NCBI RefSeq assembly: GCF_000026365.1
Contig: NC_012994.1
Coordinates: forward strand, 186,001-250,000
Direction of reading: 5' to 3'
DNA from: Zygosaccharomyces rouxii
Lineage: Eukaryota > Ascomycota > Saccharomycetes > Saccharomycetales > Saccharomycetaceae
DNA: 64,000 nt
Positions 1-11,125 of the stretch are shown here, piece by piece. Every line of letters starts with the position of its first letter. Position 1 is the stretch's first letter. The notes beneath the pieces are model-generated. The model made no database searches. It saw only the letters and a program-made list of their open reading frames with translations, and had not been told where the DNA came from. Made by a program: the position numbers and the translations under genes.

Positions 1-1247
1 TAGTACACCAGATGGAATTGCGTAGAATTCAAAAAGACTCTCTTTATACAAACTATTATTTCTACCCCATTTTTGATTCCATTTACAACTTTTCCTTAGG
101 ATCCGTCGCAGGATGTATTGGCGCTACCGCAGTCTACCCCATCGATTTGGTCAAAACAAGAATGCAAGCACAACGGTCGTTGTCACAATATACAAATTCC
201 TTTGATTGTTTTTCCAAAGTTCTCTCTAGGGATGGTGTCAAAGGGTTATATTCTGGATTAGGTCCACAGTTACTTGGTGTCGCACCAGAAAAAGCTATTA
301 AGTTGACCGTTAATGACTTGATGAGAAAGACTCTTTCGGATAAGAAGGGCAAAATTACTTTAACATCAGAAGTTCTGGCTGGTGCCTCTGCAGGTGCTTG
401 TCAAGTCATTTTTACCAATCCACTGGAAGTTGTTAAAATACGACTACAAGTGAAATCCGAGTATGCCCTTGAAAATTTGGCTCAATCAGAAATGACAGCG
501 TTTAGTATAGTTAGAAAATTGGGATTCTCTGGTCTTTATAAGGGTTTAACTGCATGTCTCTTGAGAGACGTCCCATTTTCTGCAATATATTTCCCAACAT
601 ATTCCCATGTTAAAAGGGATGTTTTCAATTTCGATCCACAAAGTAATACTGGTAGAAGTCGCCTGAAGACTTGGGAATTACTATTCTCCGGTGCATTAGC
701 AGGAATGCCAGCAGCATTTTTAACTACACCATGTGATGTGGTTAAAACTAGATTGCAAATAGCTCCACGCAAGGGTGAAATGAAATACCATGGTATTAAG
801 GATGCTATTAAAACCATTCTTAAGGAGGAAAGCTTCAAAAGTTTTTTCAAAGGTGGTGGTGCCCGTGTTCTAAGAAGTTCTCCGCAGTTTGGATTTACTC
901 TAGCTGCATATGAAATGTTCAAAGATCTTGTCCCCAAGCCAAATAAGACTTTTAGATCTCCAACTCACGATTTTGACGAAGAAATTCCAACGGTCGCAAA
1001 TTCATTTACTTCATTTTTCAGAAAACTGAAATCTTCATCCCAACCTATTACTGTCGAGGATTCTTACCAAACCGATTTTTTCAGCCCCACGGTAGATCCT
1101 TACAGCAGTAACTATTTGAACTATTACTACAAGAGTTGTCAAGTGGCCAAGTTATTTATTGATTTGGACAACAATTTTTCACACTTCAACTATGACGTTT
1201 ATACCAAATTCCAGGACTCTTTGAAGAGTATTGCATCGGGCAAATAA
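1..1247 (+). CDS. AGC1: Mitochondrial aspartate/glutamate carrier (3' part)
   Basis: This is the C-terminal carrier domain of the mitochondrial inner-membrane carrier AGC1 (YPR021C), which moves glutamate and aspartate for the malate-aspartate shuttle and nitrogen metabolism. The frame is open to the window edge (first full codon at base 3), so the ATG at base 12 is probably internal; the S. cerevisiae protein is about 900 residues and only about 415 are present here. The three mitochondrial-carrier repeats are visible, each with a PX[DE]XX[KR] signature: [18 protein letters not shown] and TPCDVVKTR. About 100 further residues follow the carrier core, as in the yeast AGC1 tail. It is followed by the oppositely oriented SAE2. 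Family identity is very secure; orthology rests on the tail and on synteny. Confidence 0.93.
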   Translation, partial: VHQMELRRIQKDSLYTNYYFYPIFDSIYNFSLGSVAGCIGATAVYPIDLVKTRMQAQRSLSQYTNSFDCFSKVLSRDGVKGLYSGLGPQLLGVAPEKAIKLTVNDLMRKTLSDKKGKITLTSEVLAGASAGACQVIFTNPLEVVKIRLQVKSEYALENLAQSEMTAFSIVRKLGFSGLYKGLTACLLRDVPFSAIYFPTYSHVKRDVFNFDPQSNTGRSRLKTWELLFSGALAGMPAAFLTTPCDVVKTRLQIAPRKGEMKYHGIKDAIKTILKEESFKSFFKGGGARVLRSSPQFGFTLAAYEMFKDLVPKPNKTFRSPTHDFDEEIPTVANSFTSFFRKLKSSSQPITVEDSYQTDFFSPTVDPYSSNYLNYYYKSCQVAKLFIDLDNNFSHFNYDVYTKFQDSLKSIASGK

Positions 1248-1333
1248 AACAGTCTTCATTTCATTATTTATTTCTTATTTAATCTAAATTTTAATGACAT
1301 TACAATCGTAAACTAATTAATCAAATAACCATA

Positions 1334-2347
1334 TCATTTTCTTGTGTATATCTGCAATTCAGCATCATTCCACTCGAAGGTCCCATCGTCAACAATTTCA
1401 TTTAGTTTATCATTCTTGAACAAAAATTCCCTCTCATATGGCGGGACAGCATTACAAGTAGCTTTACGGAATCTCCATTTAGTCTTATGAAATATAATAT
1501 TTTGAGATTTTTGCTTGTCGTCAAATCTTTCCTGTGTATTAGGAAAATCTAGTCTTCCAAAGCCTGGCGGTGAGTGTGATCTATCTCTTAAATTTTCAAA
1601 TTCGTAGAAATTATTTTCCACTCCTTTGCTTATTTCTTTATCTATTAAAGATTGCCTACCAGCTTCTGGTGGTGGAAACCCTTCAGCATAAATCTTTTGT
1701 GCTTTCATATTCTGTTGACGTTTCTTGACAGAATTAATATCTTCATTCCTTTTAAAATCCTCTAATATCCATGGCTTACCGGTATAGGGATTAATATTAA
1801 AATTTGTCCGCGGTACAACAGGCTTATTATCAGGGAATCGAACACATAGTTTTTTAGTAACTTGAGATAATTCTTTCCTGCTATTATTATTGGCAGACGG
1901 CAGTTCGTCCTCTTCCACTTGCACATCGAGTTCTCTGGAATCATTCTTCATGTGGTTATAGGAATCCGGCAGACTTTGACTTTCTTTGAGTGGCGAACTA
2001 ATATCAGCTTTAGGCAATTCAGCACGTAGTGTCACTAAATCCTCATTTTCATGGGTCCATATCTTTTCACCAGTATGTTCGCCCAATTGTGTTAAAATAA
2101 AATCGTCACTGTCATCCCCATCATCCACTTGATGGTTAGAACGATCTCCTCCAACTATTCCAATGCTTGTATCGCCCTTATCTTCATCCTTATCATTAAT
2201 CGTAGAATGCTCATCGACTAATTCTTTGGACCTGTCTAAAAGTTCACGTACACGTCTTGATATCAGCAGCGTAACATCACTCTGAACCGCCAATAGCCTA
2301 TTCAAATCGAACTCGAGAAGAACGGCAAGATTTGATTGAAGCTGCAT
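1334..2347 (-). CDS. SAE2: Sae2/CtIP-family DNA end-resection factor
   Basis: Sae2 is the CtIP/Ctp1-type cofactor of the Mre11-Rad50-Xrs2 nuclease that starts resection of DNA double-strand breaks and removes Spo11 in meiosis. The predicted protein is 337 residues (S. cerevisiae about 345). The N-terminus has the self-association segment (LNRLLAVQSDVTLLISRRV), the middle is acidic and low in complexity, and the C-terminus carries the conserved block HSPPGFGRLDFPNTQE followed by NAVPPYEREFLF. S259 lies in the position of the regulatory CDK site S267 of S. cerevisiae Sae2. I chose the ATG at 2347; the reading frame extends to a GTG at 2377 but has no upstream ATG before a stop. It is divergent from BUD13 across about 150 bp, and convergent with AGC1. 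Confidence 0.9.
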   Translation of the reverse strand: MQLQSNLAVLLEFDLNRLLAVQSDVTLLISRRVRELLDRSKELVDEHSTINDKDEDKGDTSIGIVGGDRSNHQVDDGDDSDDFILTQLGEHTGEKIWTHENEDLVTLRAELPKADISSPLKESQSLPDSYNHMKNDSRELDVQVEEDELPSANNNSRKELSQVTKKLCVRFPDNKPVVPRTNFNINPYTGKPWILEDFKRNEDINSVKKRQQNMKAQKIYAEGFPPPEAGRQSLIDKEISKGVENNFYEFENLRDRSHSPPGFGRLDFPNTQERFDDKQKSQNIIFHKTKWRFRKATCNAVPPYEREFLFKNDKLNEIVDDGTFEWNDAELQIYTRK

Positions 2348-2412
2348 CTGCTTCTTAAGTTTGGTCTTTTCAATCACTACTAGTATTTTACATGAAAGCG
2401 TCTATCTCGAAG

Positions 2413-2420
2413 CTCATCGC
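2413..2420 (-). promoter_or_regulatory. PAC-type motif in the SAE2/BUD13 divergent promoter
   Basis: CTCATCGC on the plus strand is the exact reverse complement of the PAC core GCGATGAG. PAC is established in budding yeast as a site bound by Pbf1/Pbf2 (Tod6/Dot6) in ribosome-biogenesis promoters. It lies about 80 bp upstream of the BUD13 ATG and 66 bp upstream of SAE2. Which gene it serves is not clear from sequence. Confidence 0.5.
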
Positions 2421-2499
2421 GAAGATCATCTTCAAGCTACTGAACACCATATATGCCAGCCAAAAATACAGAATCATACAATCTAAGTTGCTCTGAGGC

Positions 2500-3342
2500 A
2501 TGTCGTTAAATAATTATCTCAATGATCTTTACGGTACAGGAAGTGATAAGTCCAAAAAGAAGAAGAAGAGTTCAGACAAGAAGGTTAAGCAGGACTCTGG
2601 TAGTCAATTGAACATCACTGAAAGCTCACAAAGAAGGTTCACCAAAAACGCATCTACTTTTAATGCAACTAAGGATAAAACCTCTAAACCAAAGACTCTA
2701 TGGAAGAATCTAGATACCAATGAAGTGATTGATCGGAAGAGTAGTCGTGAGGATCATGGTGATGTTGGACAAGTGAACAATAAAGCTAAGCTGTCTTCGG
2801 GAGCACATGCTGGGTTACAGACAGCTGAACAAATGGATTCACAGATTACACAGAAGGAATTAGATCAACGAAGGCAGATCCAAAAATCTCAGAAGAGCCA
2901 AGAGACAGTGTTCAGGGATGAAAAGGGGAATAAAATTGCCAACTATGAAGAAATATTGAACAAGGAGGAGAAAGAAAAAGATCTTCGAGAAGTTGTTAGA
3001 CAAAGAAGAATAAGAGAATTGAATATGGGGGAAGTACAGTTGTTTATGGTCCAAAATGGACTTACTAGAATACCGAAGGAAAGAACAAAAGAGCAATCGG
3101 AGAGTTTTGATGATCCTGCCAGGACGTTTGGTATTTCATCCCATAATCATAAGGAACCAGTATCACTTATGGGGAGGAAACTTTACGCAAATGTTTATCC
3201 TGAGAACAGATTTGGAATTTCTCCAGGATGCCGATGGGATGGCGTAGATAGATCAAACGGATTCGAACGGAAATGGTTTGCCAAACAAAATGAACTCAAC
3301 GAAAAAAAACAGCAGGAATACGCTTTACGAGAAGACTACTAA
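2500..3342 (+). CDS. BUD13: Bud13, RES complex pre-mRNA splicing factor
   Basis: Bud13 is a subunit of the nuclear RES (retention and splicing) complex with Snu17 and Pml1; it helps the activated spliceosome splice weak introns and retains unspliced pre-mRNA. The 280-residue protein (S. cerevisiae 266) begins with a lysine-rich segment (KSKKKKKSSDKK). It then has the family block QETVFRDEKGNKI and ends with the diagnostic NRFGISPGCRWDGVDRSNGF followed by ERKWFA. The start is the first ATG and matches the family's short N-terminus. It ends 40 bp from the stop codon of the convergent XRN1 gene, so the two transcripts probably overlap at their 3' ends. Synteny with SAE2 and XRN1 matches S. cerevisiae chromosome VII exactly. 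Confidence 0.94.
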   Translation: MSLNNYLNDLYGTGSDKSKKKKKSSDKKVKQDSGSQLNITESSQRRFTKNASTFNATKDKTSKPKTLWKNLDTNEVIDRKSSREDHGDVGQVNNKAKLSSGAHAGLQTAEQMDSQITQKELDQRRQIQKSQKSQETVFRDEKGNKIANYEEILNKEEKEKDLREVVRQRRIRELNMGEVQLFMVQNGLTRIPKERTKEQSESFDDPARTFGISSHNHKEPVSLMGRKLYANVYPENRFGISPGCRWDGVDRSNGFERKWFAKQNELNEKKQQEYALREDY

Positions 3343-3382
3343 TCCAAACTAATTAGTTATATATAATACTCATTGCGGAACT

Positions 3383-6300
3383 TTAAGTACTCACTTCGCC
3401 AACAGGTGTCCTGGGCTTCGACTTGGATTTACCTCCACGAGAAAACTTACGGTTGCCATTAGGGTTTCCCTTTGAAAAATGGGGTTTCGAGGAACCGTCC
3501 TTGTCTTTATTCCAGTTACCGCCGCCTGGCTTACCGTTACCAGTTGGTTTACCATTGCTGCCGGTCTTTGAACCAAATGGTTTATCGCCATTGGGCTTTC
3601 CATTGTGTGGTTTGCCGCCATGGGGTTTGCCGCCTTGATGTAATTTGGCATTAGCGGATTTACCATTGTTAGGCTTGTCAGAGGCACCAGCTTGAAGCAT
3701 TTGCTTCAATCCATCAGTTTCTTTTTCCTCAATTTTTAGGCCCTGGAACGCGACATCCGGAATAGGTGGAGGAACGAATCCACCCATATGTGGAGGTGGC
3801 ATAGGTCCTCCGTATGGTGGAGGCATGGGCATACCCATTGGTGGGGGAGGCATATGCACAAATGGTGGTGGTGGTGGATAACCTGGTTGTGCCTGGTACG
3901 GAATACCGGATGCCTTAGGGCCGCCCGAAGCACCGAAATTAGCATTGTTAGGTACATATTGGTTCAAAACAGCATTGTAAATCATACTAGCCGGGTCTGG
4001 ATTCAAAGTTGGATTAGCCCCTTTAACAAACGCAAAATTTGGGCCTTGTTCTTCAGGAGATTTTCCTTGTTTTTCACCAGCAGCCTTGACAGGATCAGAC
4101 TTCTCTTCAGTTTCCTTGTCATTTTTCTTAATGTGACTCAAAAGATCGTGAGCTCTCTTCCTCTTGATGTCAACAACATGTTGTTTTGGTGCAGCATTTG
4201 AAACTGGCTTCTTAGAAACCTGTTTAGATGCCTTGGAATGGTAAACGAACTGCCTATTTGTAAGGTTGAGCAGGAATGAGGCATCAAGACCCAAACCACG
4301 ATTCGTTCTGAGTCTACCACCAAAGTTGTTACCTGCAACAATCTCGTTATCGAATAGAACTTGGATTGACAAAGACATACCTAAAGTAGTGTAACCTACC
4401 ACTGTACCCTTTGAGAACAATGGTACCTTACCGGAATCCTGGATGTAAACAACACGATCACCTAATTCAAATCTCTGACTACGTAGCAAAGCATACGAGG
4501 ACTTAGGATCCAATACTGCCTCACATGGAACCTTAGCAAGCTGTTTTTTCTCTGTCTGGTCCAAGTAAGAAGAATATTTTTCAATGTAATCTTCAACTGC
4601 TTGCATGGAAACCTTTGTTAGAGAATCACTCTCCAAGGATACGTTCACAAATTTTTCAGTGACGCTCTTTAACCAAGCTGTAACATCTTGCAAGAGCTTA
4701 GCACACTGTTCACTAGATAGTTCAGGGAAAAGTTGATCAATGGAGGGCATGTTGCTGCCTTGTATTGTGGCCAATTTGTTGAAGAATTTGGGGAACAACT
4801 TTCTATATTCGTTAATCAAATCGAGAGCCAAGTTCGAGTATTCCCAACCTTTGGGGTTCCTTCTAGCATAACCCAAAACTTTTTGATGACGGGCTTCAAA
4901 CTTAACAGTAATACCGACGTTGACATTCTTACCAGCCTGATCACTGATCATGAATCTAGAAGTAATCCTAGACAAAAATAGAGGATGTAGTTGCAACCTC
5001 TTAGACACAATGTATGAGGGGAAATATTTGACAAGGGCAGTATCAATCTTGTATCTTTCCTTACCAATGGCGGGTTCGGACCTCATGGACATCTTTTTCA
5101 CAGTCAATTTCAATCTCGTTGCATTGCTGTAGCCATCAATAGTGGTCTCACCACCATAAGCATAATCACCCAAAAATATTACTTGTGAACCTTGAGGAAA
5201 TTCTTGATCAATTGGAACTGGATCCTTCTCCTTATATCTTTCATCTTCATTGGCAACAGTTTCCACCATCAACTGCAATGGATAATATTTGGGTTCATTC
5301 TGGAAACTTTTTCTATAAGCACCTCTTGCATCTCTAACTAAGTCTGCTCCTGGTAAGACCTTGACAATAACAGACACATCGCCCACATCGACGGCTTTAG
5401 CAGACTGATATTCATTCTTTAGCTTAGCCGCCATAGTTCTAAACAATCTCTTTTCACCTTCATCCAGGGGTCTGTTGATAAACTTGGAATTTTTTCCAGA
5501 CCCAGAATTACTGCTTTCAAAAATATTTTCGCCATCAGAAATGGAGACTAACTTGGATTCCATTAAGTAGGGCCATCTTGTATAGACAACCTTATCCATG
5601 TATCTCTTAGCCAAAACATCTAATGACAAGTTGTTTTCAGAATAAATGTCCTTCATGTGCAAAACCATGGACTCCCTCTTTGAAGGACTTGTAAAGATCC
5701 TAGTTTCATTGAGAAGCAATTCAAAAGTGAAAGGTAAGGTTTTCAAAGTTGGGAAACCAGCCAACAGATTAATGCCCGTCTTGGCATTTGGCAAAAGTCC
5801 GTAACGGAATTGACTTTCTTCCACTTTGGGAGGATTAAACTCTCTTTCCACACAGTGGTTATGCTCAATGTCTGAGAATAGACCCTTCAAAGGACTCTTG
5901 TAAATGTCATCTACTTGTGGGTTAAATGAATAGATCAAATCAGTTCCTGCCGTGTTTCTTGCTTTTTCATCCGGTGTTAATTTGGACATTAGTGGTGCCA
6001 TAGCATCCTGCAATCTTTTCTCATCGACGAATGAAATTAGAACGACAGCTTCCCAGTCGGCTGTCTTACCATTTTTATCAGTATCAACTTCTGCAGGGTA
6101 AAAATCAATAATTGGGGATTTTTCATCATACATTAATGGTCTGAAGGGAGCAGGGATCAAATTCTTCGATCTTTCAGGCAAAACAGCCATCAATTGTTGG
6201 AATGGTGTGAAGGGGATACCTTTCTCAAATTCTAAGATTTGATCCAAACCCAATTGCAAATCAGATATACGGGGGGCATAATGATAATGATAATACCAAC

Positions 6301-7963
6301 CCCAAGAGGCACAGCCTCTATAGTAGTAGTACAAAACCCACTGTAAACCTTCCACATAATTTTCTGTGATATCAGTTAATTTTTCAGTATCATGTATGCT
6401 AAAGCCTAATTTTTCTTTGTAATAACGATCTTTCCAATCCTCGAATCTTGCATTATAGGTTTCCTTTTCCTTATCAAGCTCTTCTTTATCTTCCACTAGG
6501 ATTGCTTGTTGATATTTCTTCAAAGTTCTTCTTATCGTCCTTTGACGTTCCTCGTGCTCTTCCTCACTTTCTTGAGGATTTATAGCATCAACATCTAACT
6601 TTAAAGAATAGCGATCATCAGATTTGGAATGTGCTACAAATAATCCCAAATCAAAGGCAAACTGTTTCAAGAAATCCAAATTCTCTTTCGTTTCTTCGTC
6701 AGTTAACTTCAAAGTGGGTATTTGTTCCTCAGGAATGTCAGCTGAATATCTCTTAGCTGCGACATCCAATATCCAAGGCTTCACATAACCTGCAATCTTT
6801 TTCTGCTGTTTAACCAGCAGTTTTTTCCCTGAACGTTCTCTTTGATCTGCACCTTCAAGAGAAATGTTTTCTAGTCTTTGATGGAACCATTGGACATCAA
6901 TGTCGTTTTTCTCAAAAATCATCAATTCAAACTGAGAAAGGTAATGTAACCAAAGTCTTAAAGTCTTTAAATTTATCTGACCATTGTAATTGATGTAACC
7001 ATCTGCATGCAAAAGGGCTTCTTTGAAAGTTTTCATCAAAAGGGGGAAAGCTTCCTTGTTCAAATGAAGATCCGGTAAATTGGGCAAGAAATCGTTACCA
7101 ATAACGAACATGATCAGAATGAAATCATCCAGTATACGTTCAAAATCGTATTCAAATTGCAATTCATCTGCAATCTCTTCAAATTCTAATTCCATGTATT
7201 CTCTCAATAATGAAATATGCAACAGGTAAAAATTTTGATGTTCCAAAGCGGTAGATTTTTTACCTCTTTTACCAAATACAACTTCTTCTCTCAAAAGTGC
7301 AAAATGGGGAGCGTGTACTGATAAACCCAACATAATCAAATCGGCATCAAGCCCATATATACAATGTCTCGTATTAGGATTGTAGTCACCTTGACCTCTG
7401 ATATTCCTAATAAAATCCATAATCTTATGCTCACCTTCACCGGGAACTTCATGACCAGAAAAAATAATTTTTACATCTCTCCAACTAGAATCATTCGTAA
7501 TCTTATCGTGAATAAAATACTGTAAATTTTTCGTCAATTTTGCCATGAATTCAGTACCAGGAGTAATAGAATTAGAATCAAATGGCTCACCTTTTGGAAT
7601 TTCTTCACCGTTTTCAATTGCCTTCTTTAAAGCCTTTTCAGCATCCATTGCAGTTCTGAATCTACGTGCTCTTTGTTGATTCATCTTGGCACGAGGTGCT
7701 ACACCATCAATTGCCATGTAGAAAACCTTCTTTGGTTTAATCGTGTGGAATAAATGATCAATGTAGACAAATATTTTGCCAAACACTTCTTCTTCTGTTA
7801 GTCTTTTCGTTACATCGTCATCATTACCATGAGTACAAGTATGAAGAATAGAATTCATATCCAAATACAAATTGTCAAATTCGGGAATATGTTGGCCCTC
7901 AATAAGTTGTAAAATCATAGGCCATCTTTCGGCAATATATTTAAAGAATTTTGGAATACCCAT
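3383..7963 (-). CDS. XRN1: Xrn1 cytoplasmic 5'-3' exoribonuclease
   Basis: Xrn1 degrades decapped mRNA and many non-coding RNAs from the 5' end in the cytoplasm. The protein is 1526 residues, essentially the S. cerevisiae length of 1528. The N-terminus (MGIPKFFKYIAERWP) and acidic catalytic residues D35 and D86 are in place, as is the EGEHK motif that supplies further metal ligands. The middle part holds the PAZ/Tudor-like, KOW and SH3-like region. The last 200 residues are low complexity: a proline/glycine/methionine stretch (PPPPPFVHMPPPPMGMPMPP) and then repeated G-K-P units ending in a basic tail. Such tails in yeast Xrn1 bind decapping and decay partners. It is convergent with BUD13. Identification is certain; the catalytic core shows no truncation. 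Confidence 0.98.
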   Translation of the reverse strand: MGIPKFFKYIAERWPMILQLIEGQHIPEFDNLYLDMNSILHTCTHGNDDDVTKRLTEEEVFGKIFVYIDHLFHTIKPKKVFYMAIDGVAPRAKMNQQRARRFRTAMDAEKALKKAIENGEEIPKGEPFDSNSITPGTEFMAKLTKNLQYFIHDKITNDSSWRDVKIIFSGHEVPGEGEHKIMDFIRNIRGQGDYNPNTRHCIYGLDADLIMLGLSVHAPHFALLREEVVFGKRGKKSTALEHQNFYLLHISLLREYMELEFEEIADELQFEYDFERILDDFILIMFVIGNDFLPNLPDLHLNKEAFPLLMKTFKEALLHADGYINYNGQINLKTLRLWLHYLSQFELMIFEKNDIDVQWFHQRLENISLEGADQRERSGKKLLVKQQKKIAGYVKPWILDVAAKRYSADIPEEQIPTLKLTDEETKENLDFLKQFAFDLGLFVAHSKSDDRYSLKLDVDAINPQESEEEHEERQRTIRRTLKKYQQAILVEDKEELDKEKETYNARFEDWKDRYYKEKLGFSIHDTEKLTDITENYVEGLQWVLYYYYRGCASWGWYYHYHYAPRISDLQLGLDQILEFEKGIPFTPFQQLMAVLPERSKNLIPAPFRPLMYDEKSPIIDFYPAEVDTDKNGKTADWEAVVLISFVDEKRLQDAMAPLMSKLTPDEKARNTAGTDLIYSFNPQVDDIYKSPLKGLFSDIEHNHCVEREFNPPKVEESQFRYGLLPNAKTGINLLAGFPTLKTLPFTFELLLNETRIFTSPSKRESMVLHMKDIYSENNLSLDVLAKRYMDKVVYTRWPYLMESKLVSISDGENIFESSNSGSGKNSKFINRPLDEGEKRLFRTMAAKLKNEYQSAKAVDVGDVSVIVKVLPGADLVRDARGAYRKSFQNEPKYYPLQLMVETVANEDERYKEKDPVPIDQEFPQGSQVIFLGDYAYGGETTIDGYSNATRLKLTVKKMSMRSEPAIGKERYKIDTALVKYFPSYIVSKRLQLHPLFLSRITSRFMISDQAGKNVNVGITVKFEARHQKVLGYARRNPKGWEYSNLALDLINEYRKLFPKFFNKLATIQGSNMPSIDQLFPELSSEQCAKLLQDVTAWLKSVTEKFVNVSLESDSLTKVSMQAVEDYIEKYSSYLDQTEKKQLAKVPCEAVLDPKSSYALLRSQRFELGDRVVYIQDSGKVPLFSKGTVVGYTTLGMSLSIQVLFDNEIVAGNNFGGRLRTNRGLGLDASFLLNLTNRQFVYHSKASKQVSKKPVSNAAPKQHVVDIKRKRAHDLLSHIKKNDKETEEKSDPVKAAGEKQGKSPEEQGPNFAFVKGANPTLNPDPASMIYNAVLNQYVPNNANFGASGGPKASGIPYQAQPGYPPPPPFVHMPPPPMGMPMPPPYGGPMPPPHMGGFVPPPIPDVAFQGLKIEEKETDGLKQMLQAGASDKPNNGKSANAKLHQGGKPHGGKPHNGKPNGDKPFGSKTGSNGKPTGNGKPGGGNWNKDKDGSSKPHFSKGNPNGNRKFSRGGKSKSKPRTPVGEVST

Positions 7964-9236
7964 GACTGATAGTGTTAATTAAATATGCCGTCTCTTTTTC
8001 TTTTAAAAGTGGGGACAAATGCAGAGCAGTAGATGCAATTGAAAAAAAATGATATTATTGTTACAAATGTAGTCTCAACTCTGAACCCGTCAGTTGTATT
8101 TTTTTCTTTAGTATTCTCAATTCTTTTAAGCTAGCTCTAATCACTACAGAGAAAAGGAAGAGAATACAAAAAAAGTGAAAAAAAAAAAAGAAAATGAAAA
8201 AGGAAATGGAAGTATAGATGTGTAGAGTAAACTATCCTTCCGCAGTTTGCTAGTCTTCACACTAAATCAGTAACGGTCCTTCAAGGTTCGTTTTATTATG
8301 TGGGATTGAAGGGTCGTTGTTAAGACACGTTAGTTTTGCAATAGGTTTGCCACCAATACACGGACTCGGCTAATCGCCGTCTGTTTGGCAGGGTAACAGA
8401 AAATAAAAATAACAAGTCCTTCAGCGGCTAATTAGATTTGAGCCGATAGTATCAGTGAAAGCTCTAGTATATATACTCTCATATTAATCTGATATAATTC
8501 TCATAAGGTTCCAGTGATGTACTCTTCCAGAGAGGCATTTAAAGTGACATAGCTGGGTGACATCCGCTGTATCATACTAAAATATTTGAATCCATTTTCA
8601 AACACAATGACCTCATATGGATGATTGGAGAAGATTGTTAACCTACCTATTCAATCTCCGAAGATACTGTGTTAATATTGAGACGATGGCTACTTTTATA
8701 AGGGAATAGCTAAGGTTATACCTATACTCTCAATTTCTCAATATCGTTCTGATATTTTCGCCCGTTGAAATCCTTGAATCCATCAGTGGTATAAGATAGA
8801 AAATATATACCTCAACACTCTGTACAACGGTAGCCCTGAGTTGAAGAAGTAAACATATTTTTGACCTTGTTTGAAGACCCATTGTGCGATTTTGAGGGGG
8901 GTTTTAATTACCTCCAGGACTTTCTTGTGACATGCCTTTCTAAGGAAACTTCACCATATAATATTATGTATATTATTATGTACCATCTGTGATGTACTTT
9001 TGGCCCTTTCTACTGGTGCCTTATCGCCATCTAAAATATACATTTTAACCGCTAATCAATATCATTATCATTATCACTTCCAACGAAAGCATTTTTTTCA
9101 ACAGGGCCAAAATCTTAATCCAAAGAATCGAATACAAACTATTCTCATAGGAAAAATTGAATTAATAACCTTGTATAGAAATCAATTAGCCTCTAGTGGG
9201 GTTGTATAACCTTTTGTTCAAGTCGTATTTTCAACA
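7964..9236. other. XRN1-NUP49 divergent intergenic region (1.27 kb)
   Basis: This is a long gap for this genome between two divergently transcribed genes. I see no credible ORF with an ATG start, no tRNA and no recognisable snRNA or snoRNA. It contains A-rich stretches near 8170-8200, a TATA-like run near 8468-8476, and AT-rich sequence just before NUP49. Most of it is probably 5' leader and promoter for the two genes; the 8.2-8.9 kb part is unexplained. Confidence 0.5.
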
Positions 9237-10880
9237 ATGTTCAATTTTGGTAAGCCTGCATCGGCTGGCTCCAGTGCTTCTGGTGGTCTTTTTGGTCAAA
9301 ACAACAATACTGGTAACACGGGATTAGGTGGAGGATTTAGCTTTGGCCAGCCTAATAATAATACTGCAAGTGGTGGTAATACTGGCGGAGGATTTTCATT
9401 CGGTAATCAAAACCAGGGATCTACAACAGGAGGTGGGTTATTCGGAGCCAAACCTGCTGACAGCGGCACTACTGGTACGGGATTCAGTTTTGGTAAACCT
9501 GCACAGCCTAATACTGGGGGCGGAGGTCTCCTTGGTGGCAGTAGCGGTGCAAATAATACCGGCTCTGGTGGCCTGTTTGGAAACACTAATAACAGCGGTG
9601 GTGGACTCTTCGGTAATACCAATACAAATAACACTGGAGGTGGAGGTTTATTTGGGAATACTAGTAGTAACAACAATACAACTGGCGGTGGCTTATTTGG
9701 TGGTGCCAATACTAATAATAATAATAATAATACGAACACCGGAGGTGGCAGCTTATTTGGTAATACGAACAATAGCACAAACACCGGAGGTGGTGGCCTA
9801 TTTGGCAACACAAACAACAGCACGAATACAAATACCGGAAGTGGAGGGTTATTTGGTAGCACCAATACCAACACTGGTGGAGGTGGTCTTTTTGGCAACA
9901 CTAGCAACAACAATAGTTCTACAGGTACTGGAGGAGGGTTATTTGGCTCTAAACCAGCAGGCACATCGTTGTTTGGTAACACTAACAACAACTCTTCAAC
10001 GACAGGCGGTGGTCTCTTTGGTAGTAATGCTGGTGGCAGTGCAGGAGGAGGTTCCTCTTTATTCGGCAACCCTAGCAACACTAGCAACACTAATACGATG
10101 GGTGGTGGTCTTTTCGGTTCCAAGCCTGCCGGAAGTTCATTGTTTGGTAACAATCCCTCAAACGCCGGTTCTGGTGGACTGTTTGGTACGCAGCAGCAGC
10201 AACAAGCACCTCCACAAGCTGCTATAAATTCAATTTCTCAGCTTCCGATTACTACTATGACAAGAATAATAGATCTTCCCCCTCAACTACGTCAAGAGAT
10301 AGAACAATTGGATCAATACGTGCAGAGACAAGTGCAAATTTCACAACATTTGAAAGCAGACACAGAAGAACATATGGAGCTAATTGGTTCAGTTCCCAGA
10401 GACATTGCATATCTACTAAAATTCGAATCCCTAGCCAACCAATCACTGGCGCAAGATCTAAGGAAATTGACATCTATCAAAGAAATTACAGATGCAAACT
10501 TAACAGATACACAGACATTTGCCATAATATTACAACAACTACTGACGCCAGGTAGTAAAATTTCATCGATGGAGTTGGACAAATTTTTCCACCATAAACT
10601 TCAATCTTATCAAAGCAAGTTGGACGAATATTTCCGTGTACTCTCTGACATTGAAAGTGCAGTTAATGGTATCGATAGTGATGTTTTTGGATCTAAGGCC
10701 GATGGATTCCAAGGTGGCACTTCAAATGATTCCTTGGATGTTTTCGCAGTGAAAACCGGTTTAAACGCATTAGTTTCTACAGTGGTGGAGGAGTTCCAAT
10801 TGTTTATGGACACCGCTGAAAGAATAGCAGAATTGCATCAAAAGATGAAAGAAGTTACGGCTGATCGCCTTCTAGTATAG
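9237..10880 (+). CDS. NUP49: Nup49, GLFG-repeat nucleoporin
   Basis: Nup49 is a central-channel nucleoporin of the Nsp1-Nup57-Nup49 trimer that forms part of the nuclear pore permeability barrier. Of 547 residues (S. cerevisiae 472), roughly the first 320 are low-complexity FG sequence. I count 13 GLFG and 4 SLFG motifs plus FSFG units, spaced by Asn/Thr/Ser/Gly-rich linkers. A short poly-Gln run (TQQQQQ) marks the end of the repeats, and the C-terminal 200 residues form the coiled-coil domain that assembles the trimer (for example [20 protein letters not shown]). The extra length lies in the repeat part, where Asn codon runs near 9713-9735 look prone to slippage. The repeat also leaves long open shadows in other frames, which I do not regard as genes. 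Confidence 0.96.
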   Translation: MFNFGKPASAGSSASGGLFGQNNNTGNTGLGGGFSFGQPNNNTASGGNTGGGFSFGNQNQGSTTGGGLFGAKPADSGTTGTGFSFGKPAQPNTGGGGLLGGSSGANNTGSGGLFGNTNNSGGGLFGNTNTNNTGGGGLFGNTSSNNNTTGGGLFGGANTNNNNNNTNTGGGSLFGNTNNSTNTGGGGLFGNTNNSTNTNTGSGGLFGSTNTNTGGGGLFGNTSNNNSSTGTGGGLFGSKPAGTSLFGNTNNNSSTTGGGLFGSNAGGSAGGGSSLFGNPSNTSNTNTMGGGLFGSKPAGSSLFGNNPSNAGSGGLFGTQQQQQAPPQAAINSISQLPITTMTRIIDLPPQLRQEIEQLDQYVQRQVQISQHLKADTEEHMELIGSVPRDIAYLLKFESLANQSLAQDLRKLTSIKEITDANLTDTQTFAIILQQLLTPGSKISSMELDKFFHHKLQSYQSKLDEYFRVLSDIESAVNGIDSDVFGSKADGFQGGTSNDSLDVFAVKTGLNALVSTVVEEFQLFMDTAERIAELHQKMKEVTADRLLV

Positions 10881-11004
10881 TCAATACAATTAAATTTTCG
10901 TATGTATTCTGTATTAAAAATACAATGATATTTGAGATTTAATAGACCGTCCGACGTTTACCATGGCTTGTCCGGACAGCCCATTTCAAAATTTTAACAT
11001 GGAA

Positions 11005-11043
11005 GCGATGAGCGTGGAAGCGATGAGATGAGATGAGATGAGA
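11005..11043 (+). promoter_or_regulatory. Double PAC motif running into a GATGA array, ROK1 promoter
   Basis: Two exact PAC cores (GCGATGAG at 11005-11012 and 11020-11027) lie 15 bp apart, and the second runs into repeated GATGA units up to about 11043. An A/T-rich RRPE-like stretch (TCAAAATTTT) lies just upstream near 10986. The array is about 100 bp before the ROK1 ATG. PAC plus RRPE is the established promoter signature of yeast ribosome-biogenesis genes, and ROK1 is one. Confidence 0.75.
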
Positions 11044-11125
11044 TTAATAGTTACGCAATAGACAGACTGCGTTAAGTGTATCGAGTCTCTTTAAGTGCTA
11101 TTTATTAAATATTGTTAACCAAGCA

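Noticed and set aside
3423..4201. Open frames antisense to or out of frame with the XRN1 tail
   Set aside because: They are complements of the Pro/Gly/Lys-rich low-complexity tail of XRN1.
9407..10153. 248-codon open frame antisense to NUP49 (and a 299-codon frame on the plus strand at 9328-10227)
   Set aside because: Both are by-products of the GGT/AAT-type repeat codons of the GLFG region; the products are proline/leucine or isoleucine/valine monotony with no family features.
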